Shown here: one piece after another, positions 1-11,000 of the stretch
Position numbering within the stretch: the first letter of the stretch is position 1
Layout: every line of letters starts with the position of its first letter
NCBI GenBank assembly: GCA_017472225.1
Contig: JAFUQS010000066.1
Location: 1-64,000, forward strand
Source: Clostridia bacterium
Lineage (GTDB): Bacteria > Bacillota > Clostridia > Oscillospirales > Acutalibacteraceae
Direction of reading: 5' to 3'
DNA length: 64,000 bases
Position numbers and translations under genes: made by a program
The notes under the pieces: generated by a model
What the model saw: the letters and a program-made list of their open reading frames with translations, nothing else
Database searches by the model: none
What the model was told of the DNA's origin: nothing

Positions 1-497
1 AAGCGGCTCAATTTATTGAGCGTTGTTTTAATTAGAGCTGTTCGGCACCCGAGCCGTGGTATGGCAGAACGGAGCAATCTGAAAATACCGATAAGAAGAA
101 ACCTTGTTTTCTTATCCACGGTGAGCAGAAATGAATACCGAGTAAAGGGTAGAATAAACCTGACTCGGTATTTTTAGTTCTTGCGGAAGCTAATCCGCCA
201 AAATCGTGCTTTTGCTTACTTTTGTCACAACCGACAAAAGTAAGAGCCCAAGCGGCTCGAGCGAACGGAGTCAGAGGAATAAATAAAACCTTGCCGTTTT
301 GCACCACGACATATAAAAGCGAAGGTAAATACACTTTTAGCAGAAAGTAGTCAGCAGTCAGGAAAATATAAGAAGCCATTGTATAAGCATACTCAGCTTT
401 TACAATGGCTTTTTACATATTAAACTGTTTTATTTTCCGGACTTTACCGGGGAATTTCTCTTTTTTACATCCCTTTTTTTAGCTTCCACCACAAGCT
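1..497. repeat. Dispersed ~500 bp hairpin-rich repeat, copy 1
   Basis: This stretch is repeated in the same orientation at 40911-41411. Over the first 177 bases I count 15 differences and no gaps. The differences fall on positions 1, 2 and 3 of the only shared open frame 2, 6 and 7 times, which does not look like protein coding. Several inverted repeats are kept: TACCGAGT/ACTCGGTA (136-143 with 163-170, followed by T5), CTTACTTTTGTC/GACAAAAGTAAG (215-226 with 233-244) and AAGCCATTGTA/TACAATGGCTT (373-383 with 401-411, followed by T3). It lies just 3' of a minus-strand gene and may extend left of the window. No gene is credible in it. It could be a non-coding RNA, a miniature mobile element or a bidirectional terminator module. 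Confidence 0.85.
373..414. terminator. Hairpin terminator at the end of repeat copy 1
   Basis: An 11 bp perfect stem (AAGCCATTGTA with TACAATGGCTT) is followed on the plus strand by a short T run. It also lies downstream of the minus-strand gene at 513-1073, so it may stop transcription from that side, although the T run in that direction is poor. Confidence 0.5.
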
Positions 498-512
498 ATC
501 ATTTAATATAAA

Positions 513-1073
513 TTAAAGCTCGTTCTGTTTATAAACCGGCTTCTCCTCTGCAAAAATATCAAAGGGTGCTGATTTTCCGCCCTTCATTTTAATGAAGATA
601 CTTGCAAAGCCGGGGAAAATCAGGAAGGGAACACTCTTGTCTGCGCCTGCATTCCAGCCCTTTGCTGCAAAGTAATAACAGTTGAAGATAGGATCCCAAC
701 GATTGTAGTTTTTGATTGCATCGGTAACATCCTCAAGCTCACCCTCATCAAGCTCTGTTGAAAGAGCAAGCTGATTGCTGTAATGGTCGAGCACTGTTTC
801 AAGGTTGTAATAAACGCCTCCGCCACGGGGACCTTCTGTACCGACACAACCAACGGAAACCTCGTCATACGCCGCAAGATCATATCTTCCGACCCTGATT
901 GTTTCATCGGTCAGGTTTTCAAAATAAAGGAAAATGTGCCTTATGCCTGTGATATCATTTGTTTCAGCGCATATCCACATTCTTGCAACATTTTCATCTG
1001 CTGCCGAAACAGAAAAGGGAACTACTGAAAAAATCATGATAACAGAAAGCAAAAGAGCGATTATTCTTTTCAT
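513..1073 (-). CDS. Small secreted protein with a possible permuted papain-like His/Cys pair
   Basis: The 186-residue product begins with a clear signal peptide (basic MKR, a hydrophobic stretch to about residue 20, then SVSA before ADEN), so it should be exported. I do not recognise a named family. Two spots stand out: His46 in GIRHIFLYFENLT and Cys132 in FNCYYFAAKGWN. The order His-then-NCxxFA resembles circularly permuted papain-like enzymes (the NlpC/P60, LRAT and YiiX types), in which the histidine precedes the nucleophilic cysteine. That is inference from pattern only. The ATG at 1073 follows an AGAAG stretch. The gene is the last on the minus strand before repeat copy 1 and has its own candidate promoter, separate from araD. 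A peptidase, amidase or acyltransferase are all possible, and so is a non-enzymatic protein. Confidence 0.75.
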   Translation of the reverse strand: MKRIIALLLSVIMIFSVVPFSVSAADENVARMWICAETNDITGIRHIFLYFENLTDETIRVGRYDLAAYDEVSVGCVGTEGPRGGGVYYNLETVLDHYSNQLALSTELDEGELEDVTDAIKNYNRWDPIFNCYYFAAKGWNAGADKSVPFLIFPGFASIFIKMKGGKSAPFDIFAEEKPVYKQNEL

Positions 1074-1135
1074 GTTTTAACACTTCTTTCTCCATTTTTT
1101 TGATTAAAGTCAGTTTAGTCAACCAACCTGGTTCA

Positions 1136-1166
1136 ATTATACACCACATTGTTTAAATATTGTTAA
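1136..1166 (-). promoter_or_regulatory. Candidate promoter of the small secreted protein gene
   Basis: On the minus strand there is TATAAT (1136-1141) and TTAACA (1161-1166) with a 19-base spacer, slightly longer than ideal. It lies about 60 bases upstream of the ATG at 1073. Confidence 0.4.
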
Positions 1167-1183
1167 CACTATTTAAATAGTGT
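1166..1183. promoter_or_regulatory. Perfect 18 bp palindrome, operator-like
   Basis: ACACTATTTAAATAGTGT is a perfect palindrome that touches the upstream edge of the candidate -35 box of the 513-1073 gene and sits 32 bases after the araD stop. It has no T run, so it is a poor terminator and a better candidate for a protein-binding site. Confidence 0.4.
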
Positions 1184-1215
1184 ATTTTAATCCCTTTTAT
1201 AAGGAGATTAAGTGC

Positions 1216-1914
1216 TTATTTTTTCTGTCCGTAATAAGCGTTAGGTCCGTGCTTTCTCATATAATGCTTATCAAGCAGATACTGCTCAATAGGTGTATGC
1301 TCAGGATTGATTTGTTCTGCATGATATGCCATATTTGCAACGGTTTCCATAACAACTGCATTGTGTACCGCTTCGTTGGGTGTTTTTCCCCATGCAAAGG
1401 GGCCATGCTTATAAACCACAACACCGGGAACTGCCATCGGGTCAATACCTCTGTTTTTGAAAGCTTCGATGATTACTGTGCCTGTTTCCTTTTCATAAGC
1501 TCTTTCCACCTCGTCAGGTGTAAGCTGCCTTGTGCAGGGAATTTCGCCGTAAAAATAATCGGCATGAGTTGTGCCGTAGGCGGGAATACTTCTGCCTGCC
1601 TGAGCCCATGAGGTTGCCCATGTTGAATGGGTATGAATCACACCGCCGATGTGCGGAAATGCCTTGTAAAGCTCAATGTGGGTGGGAGTATCGGATGAGG
1701 GATTGAGCTTGCCTTCAACAACCTCGCCATCAAGGTTAACAACAACCATGTCTTCGGCGGTCATAACATCGTATTCAACACCGCTCGGCTTAATAACAAT
1801 GAGACCCTTTTCTCTGTCAATTCCGCTTACATTACCCCATGTAAAAGTAACAAGACCGTATTCAGGAAGGCTGAGATTGGCTTCAAGCACCTTCTGTTTC
1901 AGTTCTTCGAGCAT
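1216..1914 (-). CDS. araD: L-ribulose-5-phosphate 4-epimerase
   Basis: The enzyme interconverts L-ribulose 5-phosphate and D-xylulose 5-phosphate, the last step that feeds L-arabinose into the pentose phosphate pathway; it is cytoplasmic and metal dependent. The 232 residues match the usual length. Family motifs are present throughout: [35 protein letters not shown] with the metal-binding histidines, [17 protein letters not shown] and the C-terminal [18 protein letters not shown]. An ATG 27 bases upstream is also open, but the Shine-Dalgarno AAAGGAGA ends seven bases before the ATG at 1914, and [14 protein letters not shown] matches the family start, so 1914 is chosen. It has a near-perfect private promoter. 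No araA, araB or regulator is nearby, so this is an orphan copy or part of a scattered regulon. Confidence 0.95.
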   Translation of the reverse strand: MLEELKQKVLEANLSLPEYGLVTFTWGNVSGIDREKGLIVIKPSGVEYDVMTAEDMVVVNLDGEVVEGKLNPSSDTPTHIELYKAFPHIGGVIHTHSTWATSWAQAGRSIPAYGTTHADYFYGEIPCTRQLTPDEVERAYEKETGTVIIEAFKNRGIDPMAVPGVVVYKHGPFAWGKTPNEAVHNAVVMETVANMAYHAEQINPEHTPIEQYLLDKHYMRKHGPNAYYGQKK

Positions 1915-1953
1915 AATAAATCTCCTTTCAATTTCTGCCATTTCATTGCTTTT

Positions 1954-1982
1954 ATTATAAGGCTTTTATTTCGCATTGTCAA
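1954..1982 (-). promoter_or_regulatory. Consensus sigma-A promoter of araD
   Basis: On the minus strand, TTGACA (1977-1982), a 17-base spacer and TATAAT (1954-1959) match the consensus perfectly. No operator palindrome is evident next to it. Confidence 0.85.
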
Positions 1983-2000
1983 CAACAAGCAGAGAAACAA

Positions 2001-2031
2001 AAACTCCCCCACTCCGTGAATGGAGTGGGGG
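2001..2031 (-). terminator. Intrinsic terminator of the giant gene
   Basis: On the minus strand a 10 bp stem (CCCCCACTCC/GGAGTGGGGG, loop of six) at 2006-2031 is followed by AGTTTTTG. It lies about 50 bases after the stop codon at 2082 and separates the giant gene from the araD promoter. Confidence 0.9.
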
Positions 2032-2081
2032 GTAATTTTTATTGAAGTCAGCTCATTGAGCTAAGTGACCGTTTCTGAGTC

Positions 2082-5000
2082 TTATTTGAAGATGCTGAAA
2101 ATCTTTTCGAAGAATTCCTTAATCTTCTTAATAAGTCTCTGGAACCAGTTGAGTGACTCTTCTGCGTCTTCAACTGCATCGTGGTGGTCATCGTCGGAAC
2201 CGACTGTATCGTCCCAGACACCGGTCATTTCTTCCATAATCTTTGCGATACTACCGTAAGCGCAGGTTGAGTTGTTGCCGATGCTGTTGAAGAGATCCTT
2301 CCAGATCTGCTGAACAAGTGCAACGTCGCCCATGATAGCTGCATCGAGTGTGAGACCCATGCCGAGTGCTGCGAAGAGTGCTGAAACGATGATATCAGGT
2401 ACGTCATAAGCTGCTGTTCTGTTGAACAGTTCGTTTACGCCGTAGCGTACAGTTTCTTCAGCGCCGCTCTTGAGGTCGAAGAAGTCAACGATCCACTGAA
2501 CAAGAGCTTCTCTGTTATGAGGATCTTCGAACATTTCAAGCAGCCATGTGAATACAACTGTAAGAGTATCGCCCTTATCAGCAACGATGTTCTTCTGGGT
2601 TGTCTTATGCGGTGCATTCGGGTTAGCTTCTGTGTATGCATAGTATTCATCTGCACGCATTTCCTTAGTGTAGGAGTTTGCGGGAAGTGAACGTGAAGTT
2701 GAAACTTCCTGTGCATAGTCGCCGCCCTGCTTTGCAAGACCGAGCCAATCGATTACGGGGATTCTGAAGTCGTACTTGGTATTGAATACTACGATACCAA
2801 GGTCGATGTTGTGAACAAGTTCTTCGAGCTTCAGGAAGCTTTCGAGGTTCACACCAAGCACGCTTGTAATTGTGTTAACAAGTGTGTAAACCGGAGCAAG
2901 CAGATTCTTCACTGTGAGAAGGAGACCTTCGTTGGAGAAGTAATATGCAAGGTTCGGGAGGATGGTGAGAAGCTTGTTTACAGGATTATCAAGGAGACCG
3001 TCTGCGAAGTAAGCAATTCTGTTAAGGATATAACCGAGAAGCTGAGTTTCGTCGTTAGCAACAGCCTGCTTGTATTCTGTGATGTTCTTCACTTCGGATG
3101 ACTTGAGACCAAATGCTTCAAGAAGCGGGATGATACCGTAGTCATAACCGTTGCCGCCGCCGATCTGAACGATGCCGAGAACATCGAGTTCCTTACCTTC
3201 GCCGATGAGGAGAAGTTCAAGAAGACCGTTAAGCGGTGTGAGGATACCTGCGAGAGCTCTTGTGAAGTCGTAGAGATCACCGTTATCAACTTCCCAAGCA
3301 ACGTTTGCTTCCTGGAAGGAGGTTACGTTTGCCCAAGTTGCGTTTTCGCCGCCGGCTGCAACTGCCTTGTTGAGGTGAGCTGCTGCGCCCTGGAGGTAAG
3401 ATCTTGTCTGAGCAAGCTCAGTGATCTTAGCTGCGAATGCGGGAAGTGTAAGCGGGAGTTCGATGCCGAGGTCAAGACCTGCAATTGTTTCGAGGATGGG
3501 ACCTACTGAATCGCCTGCAAGGAGACCTACGATCATGTCAAGGAGCTGGTTAACAGTGCCGTTGGAGATGTACTGAGCAAGAAGCTGTCTGAGTGAGCCG
3601 AGACCTGCTGCTTCAAGAATCTGCTTGATGAGCATGTCAAGGTTTTCAGCGATGATGTCAGCATTTGCTTCAGTGAATGTGAAGTAAGTGTTATAGTTCA
3701 CACCTGTTACATCAATCGGTCTGTTCTGGATCGGCTGGTATGAAAGCTTACCGCCGAGGATTTCACTGATGATATCGATAATCTTTGAGGGATCTTCGAT
3801 GATCTGATCAATGATATCCTGAATTTCAGGACTAAGTTCAACATTGAGTGCGCCGAGAACGCTTTCGATATTTTCCTTAGTGAGAATTGTCTTAAGAAGA
3901 GCCACAAATGTGTCAGCAGCGTCACCCTTGATGGTTGAATATGCATCGTCACCATAGATGTCGTACTTAGCATTGAGATGTGTGCCTTCAAAGTCTACCT
4001 TACCGTCGTTATTAGCGTCAGCACCTGCCATTGCAGCAATCTGGAGCCAATCAAGCTGGAGATCGATGCCGAGAGGCTGTCCGTTAACTTCGATGTTTGC
4101 AAGGAGATTTGCGATAAGAGCTGAGAGATCTTCGCCCTTAACAACAATGTGGATACCTGCTTCTACGCCCGGATGATCCTTACCAAGGTAGGTCTGAACA
4201 ACTGCCTTATCGGTATTGATATAACCAAGGTTAATTTCAATAGCGATCGGGAACAGCGGGTCAACCTTTTCGATAAGCTGGTTAACAGGAGCGATGAGGT
4301 TATCAACGATTGTTCCAACGTCATCGTTGCCGATTACGTATGAGAGATTTGCAAGAATCTTAGCAAGCCAGTTAATGGGCTCTTTAAGAATATCTTCTTC
4401 AACAGCAGTTACAAGCTGCATAAGGATCGGGTAGAGAGTGCTGCCCTTACCGTAGTTCGGGTCGTTAACCTGAACTTCGTAAGCTTCCTGGCTCATTGCA
4501 TCGATGCCGAGGAGCTCGAGAAGCGGGATGATTGAGTAGTTGTAGCCCATACCGCCCATGATGTTGATTTCATCAAGTGCGCTGATTGAGCGACCTACTG
4601 ATGTTCTGCCGCTTGCTTCGAAGTCAGCTCTTACCTGACCGCCTCTGAGAAGGAGTGCGAGAACTACATCGAGAGGCTGGATGAAGTCACAAACGAGATT
4701 TACAAGATCTGTGAGACCTGCAATACCCCATGTGTACGGGATGAATTCACGACCGGATTCATCTTCTTCAGTTGCCGGATCATCAGGAACTTCAACGCTG
4801 TTAACTTCCCAAACCTGAGCCCATGTGATGTTATCAAGAGTGATGGCTGTGAAGCCTTCATCTGCTGCATGAGCTGCATTGTACTTAACAACAGATTCAA
4901 GGAAGAACTGCTGAACCTTGGAGCCGAAGAGATTGTTTGCGAATGCCTTCGGGCTGATGTCAAGGTCTGTGAGGTTGGTGAGTTCACGGACATAACCGAG

Positions 5001-8000
5001 AATCGGGTCAATAGTGTCTGAGGGAAGACCTGAGAGAAGCTCTACGATCATACCAACAAGCATATTACCGATGTCATCGTTAAGGAAGCCGTTGATGAGC
5101 TGGTTGAGTGATGTTACGGCATTGCCGTCAGCATCTGTGAGACCTACAAGACCAAGGATTGTCGGGATAAGAGCATCGAGGTTGCCCACGATTTCGTTGA
5201 AGTTAGAGTGAGTTTCAGCATCTGTTACAACGATCTTATCAAGAGCTGTCTGGTCGTATGCAGTGTATTCAACAAGGTACTTAGCAAGGAGTGATACAAG
5301 TACATCGATGAGCTGTTCTTCCTTACCTGCGAGGCCGAGGATGATATCCTTAACATCGCCATCTTCAAGTCCAAGCAGATTTGCAAGGATGTTGAGGAAG
5401 TCAGTTGAAAGAACTGTTGAAAGGATGTACATGAGAGTATCGCCTGTGTCAACATGCCACTTGTCAACCGGTGTACCTACAACTGTTACATTAGCAGGTT
5501 CATCAATTTCAATAGCAGCCTTAGCAAGCTCTACGAAGAAGTCTTCGGGAAGTGCATTGATTACATGAAGAACAACGGGGTTGCCTTCTGCATCAGTTAC
5601 AACATTACCGTTAGCATCAAGCTCGTAAACTTCGATGCCGGGAAGGAATCCGTTAATGAGCTTAACGAGTTCTTCGCCCTGTTTACCTGCGATACCGAGG
5701 ATACCGCTGATGGTGAACATTTCGTTCTTTGTGAATGACTCAAGGAGTGCATCAAGCTCGGATCTGGAGATTGTGCCGTCAAGAGCATTTACAAGTGAAA
5801 GTACGGGTGATACAAGGTTATTGATGAGAACCTCTACGCCGCCGTTTGCAATGAAGAAGCTGAGGTTACCGAGAAGAACGAGGATTGTGTTGAAGGGAGC
5901 CTCGCAAAGCTCATCAACAAGTACGAATACATAGTCGATAAGAGCTTCAAGAGCTTCAACAGCGTTCATGTCGCCATCTTCGTTATTTGCGGAAGCTTCT
6001 ACCCAATCAGCGCCCATTTCTTCAAGGCCGAGAGCCTTGAACAGGTACCAGATTGCATTGTTGTAGCCGTCATTACCCTTAAGCTTAACGTTTTCAACGC
6101 CGAGACCCTTTGCAATTTCAAGGTCGCCGCCACGAAGCAGGAATGCAAGAACGGATTCAAGCGGAGTGAGAAGGTCATAGATTGCGCCAAGGAATTCATC
6201 CTTAGTATCAATGCCTGTGAATACATTGTCGATTACGGTTGTAACATTGCCGTCAGCATCAGTTTCTTCTGAGCTGTGTGCCTTAAGTACATCAGCCCAT
6301 GTGATGTTGCTGTATTCAACAAGGTTGCCGTCTTCGTCCTTTTCGCCTTCGCCTGTGCCTGTTACGCCGTCAGTTACATAGGTAATAAGAGCAGCGTTAC
6401 CGGTTGCAGTTGCGAATGCATAAGGTGCAAGGTTGATACCGAGGAGATCACCGAGTGTGCCTACAAGGCTTTCGGAGATTGATTCACCGAGAAGCTTCAC
6501 AAGCATATCTGTGATTGTTCCCATCATGTCATCTGTAAATACCATATCGGTAAGGAGAGTATCAACGATGTGCTTGAGAACAGGTGTTCCTTCGGGAACA
6601 TTTGCTGAAGCATCGATGAGTGTATCCATGAGTGAGCCTTCTTCAACATCTTCACCTGCGATGATGGGAAGAAGCTTCGGGATAGCCTTGCCGATGAGTC
6701 TGTCGAGAGCCTCGATAGCTGTGTCAACATTGTCAACATCGTAGTCAACTTTGCCGAGGAACTTGAAGATCATTGAAAGAACATCAATGTCATATTCACC
6801 GGTAAGGATGAGAACGAGTGTACCAACAAGGTTGATGATAGCCTTGTTATCGCTGAGGATATCGTTGATGAGGCCTTCGAGTGTCGGGTCAAGCTCTGCA
6901 TCGCCGATGAGGCCGAGAACAAGATCCTTGATAACTGCAACGTTTTCTTCTGTGAGAATTGCGTTGAGGAGAGATACGAGAGTATCAGCCGGGTCACCGG
7001 AGATGTTGGTGTACGGGTTATTACCTGTACCTGTAGTAACGGTTGTTGCATAATCGTAAACCATTGCTGAATCGGTGTAGATAATGTTGCCGTCAGCATC
7101 TCTCTTAGCCATTGCTGCTGCAAGTGCGAGCCAATCAAGGTTAAGAGTGAGACCGAGTTTTTCACCGTTGATTTCAAGTCCGGAGAGAAGTGAGCTGATG
7201 AGATTTGACAGGTCAGCAGCTGAAAGGTCGATGTTCACGCCGTGAGCAAGACCCTTAGCACCGCCAAGGTCATAATCGAATGCGAATGCGCCTTCGTCAT
7301 TTACGCCAACGCTTACTGCGATGGGATATACTTCGCTGACTGCGAGGATAAGCTCGTTAATCGGAGCAATAAGGTTTGCAGCGATTGTGTTGATACCTTC
7401 GGAGCCGATGAAGTAGAAGAGGTTTGCAACAAGTCCGAGAACTTCCTGAACGGGAGCTGCAAGGATTGTGTCAACTCTGCCGACGATAGCGTCGAGGATG
7501 TACTTGAGTGATGAGCCGCTGTACTTGGAGTCGATTTCCTTATCGTAGGTTGCCTGACTTACTGCGTTCACACCGAGTGCTTCGAGAAGCGGGATGATTG
7601 CGTAGTTATAGCCATAGCCACCGTTGATGCGGATGTCAGCACGTCTTACAGTGTCTTCATCTTCAAGTGCGATGATCTGCTTGCCGCTGAGAAGGATTTC
7701 AAATACAACATCAAGCGGGAGAAGGAGATCTGCTGCGAAGTTAACAACATCTTCAAGAGTTTCGATCTTCCAATCGTAGTCAGCTACGAACTTGGTTTCG
7801 TGAACATTCTTGACTTCTGTTACGAATACTGTGGTTTCTTCGCCTGCATCATTTGTGAGAACAGTTGTCTTGAGACCGGTTGTTTCATCGGTCTTAACAG
7901 CTGCATCATCAAGTCCGATAATTACAGGGTTATTGTCGGCGCCAAGGTAAGCATAAAGCTTCTTGCCTTCGTCGTCTGTACCCTGAACCATTGACTTAGT

Positions 8001-11000
8001 AAGCGGGTAAGTAGTTGTTGTTGCTGATTCGCCTTCACCTGTTGTTACTGTCCATTCGGTGAGAGTTGCACTTTCGTCAGTAATTGTTACTGTTGTCTTA
8101 GTGCCGTCCTCTGCTTCAACCTCGTAGGTGTATACATATTCTTCATAGTTTTCAGCAAGCTCTGCCCATGTCTGAGCATCGCCGATGAAGTTCTTGAGCT
8201 CTGAACCGAAGGTATCATTTGCGAATGCCTGCGGGTTGATATCGAGTTCAAGGTTTGTGAGATCCTTCACATAACCGAGAATTGCATCAAGGTCAAGGTT
8301 TGCGAGAACAGGAACAAGAAGGTTCATAATAAGGTTACCGAGGTCAGCGCCAGCAACAAGGCCGTTGATCATGCCCTTAAGGTCGCTGCTTGTGCCGAGC
8401 ATACCGAGAACTGATACAAGAAGTGTATCAAGAGCTACGATTGCATCGGGAAGAGCTGCTTCAACCTTAGTTGCATTTGTATCAAATGCTGTGTAGTCAG
8501 CACCTGCACCGGTGAGAGCTTCCTGCGGAATTCTCTTATAGGTGATTGTGTAATTTTCAAGGAGCATCATGATTACATTCACAAGTGACATTTCCTTGTC
8601 AGCGAGTGATGTGAGAATTGATACGATAGTATCGTCTTCTGAAGCATCAGGAGCAATCTTGTGAACGAGTACCTGAAGGAAGGTTTCGTCAAGAACCTTG
8701 TCAAGGATGTACATGAGGGTTTCGCCTGCATCAACTTCCCAAACAACAGCGTCTGTCTTGCTGATTACTGCGTCGCCGTCGAATTCAGCTTCGGCTTCGG
8801 TCGGAGTAATAGCCTTGATAGCATACTGTGAAAGTTCAATGAAGAAGTCTTCTTCAAGGGCGTCGATTGTATCGACTACATTGCCGTCCTTATCCTTAAC
8901 CTCAAGACCGCCAAGCATACCGTTGATCATTGCAACGAGGTTTGCACCGCCGTTGTTGCCGATTTCGATGATGTCTGTCAGACCCATACCGATGAAGCCT
9001 TCGAGGATACCGTCGATCTGAGCTGTGCTGATAACGGGTTCAAGGAGCTTGAGAATTGAGAATACGGGAGCTGCAATATTTCTGATGATGGGTTCAAGGT
9101 TGTCGTTTGCAAGGAGATAGCTGAGACCTGCTACGAGTTCGAGAACTGTCTGGAACGGAGCAGTAGCAATCTGTTCAACGAGACCGCCGGTGCCAAGAAG
9201 ACCGTCAACAAGGTTGTCGAGAGCTTCTGTGGTTGTTGCAGCTTCGTCGAGTTCAACGCCGAGAGCCTTGAACAGCGGGATAAGTGCTGTGTTATAAGCA
9301 TTGCCGCCGGGAAGAGTGATAGCCTGGTCAAGAAGCTTGAGGCTACCGCCGCAGAAGATGAAGTCAAGAATCGGATTAAGCGGTGTGAGGAGTGAGAGGA
9401 TACCGTCAATGAATGTATCCTGATCGCTTACACCCCAATTATAATCGTTAGCAACACGTTCGCCGTCAGCGTTTTCTGTGCTGTTGTTTGTCCATACATC
9501 TGCCCATGTTGCAGCCTCGCCAACATAGTTAACAAGTGCAACATTACCGGTCTTGGTTGCGAATGCCTTGGGTGAAAGGTCAATACCGAGAAGGTCATTG
9601 ATTGTGCCTGTGAGGTCAGCTGTCATGAAGCCTGCAAGAGCCTTCACAAGAGTTGCCATGAGTGATTCATAGTTATCTGCTGTGAATGCGAGGTCAGCAA
9701 GAAGTGTATCAACCATATCGTTAAGGTCGAGTGCGCCGTCTGCTGCGTCAACAAGAGTCTTCATAATGCCTGTTGCCGAGTCAGCATCAATGAACATCGG
9801 AAGAAGTTCGGGTACTTCACGGGTAATGATAGCATCGAGCTTGGAGATAGCACTGTTGAGTGTTACGCCGTCTTCAGGTGCATCTGTGAAGTAGGAGAGA
9901 GCTCTGAACACCTTGAATACGGTGTTGTAGCTTTCGATATCATACTGACCGCTGAGGAGAAGGACAACTGCTGCAAGGAGTTCCTGGATACCCTGAGGAT
10001 CGTAGAGAACATCATTGATGATGGAAACTACATCGATTTCATCATTGGGATTACCGTTTTCGTCAACACCGTCCATACCGCTGAAGTCAACATTTGCAAG
10101 GAGTGACTCAACGAGCTTAGCGATTTCGTATGCATTCTGCTCTGTAAGGATAGTCTTGATAAGAGTTGTGAAGGTATCTTCAACGTCACCCTTAATGTTG
10201 TACCAGCCAGCGTTTACAGTTGTAACTGTTCCGTCTTCTGCTGTAACTTCCTTAACCTGAGCTGTTGCGATTTCAATGATTTCCTTGGTGGTTACTGCGT
10301 CATCGCCTTCGCCTGTGGTTACTGTTTCATAAGCAGCCATCTTAGCAGCGATTTCGAGCCAATCAAGGTCAAGAGCGAGGTTGAGAGTAACATCGTCGTT
10401 AATCGGGAAGCCGCCTTCAAGCTTACTTGAGATAAGAGCTGTGAGGTCGTCGCCTGATGCATTGACATAGATACCTGCGGGCATTGTGTCAACATATTCG
10501 GGAACTGTGCCGTCTTCGTTCTTATCGAAGGTTGTCTTGAGAATCTTACCGCCTGTGCCAAGCTCAGCGAGATCGATGGATACGCCTATCTTGAATACGG
10601 GAGCAACTCTTTCAAGAATTACATTTGCAAATGCAAGGAGATTGTCTGCTACATCATTGATACCGTCGGAACCGATGAAGTAGAAGAGGTTTGCAAGCAT
10701 TGAAAGGAGAGTCTGTACAGGAGCTGTGAGGAGATCATCTTCTACTCTGCTGATGATAGCATCGAGGATGTAGTAGATGTGTCCGTTTGTTTCTGCCTGT
10801 GCGATATAAGCTTCTTCTGTTATTGCTGCAATACCGAATGCTTCAAGAAGCGGGATAATTGCATAGTTGTAGCCACGGCCGCCGTTGATACGGATGTCGT
10901 CACCACGAACAGTTGAACCGTCTTCTGCTACTTCGTAGTCAGGAAGAACGATGAGCTGTTCACCTGTGAGAAGGAGACCGAATACCTGATCAAGCGGGAA

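Noticed and set aside
32..379. 115-codon minus-strand frame inside repeat copy 1
   Set aside because: It spans hairpins of a dispersed repeat, lacks a ribosome site, and the differences between repeat copies do not follow codon positions.
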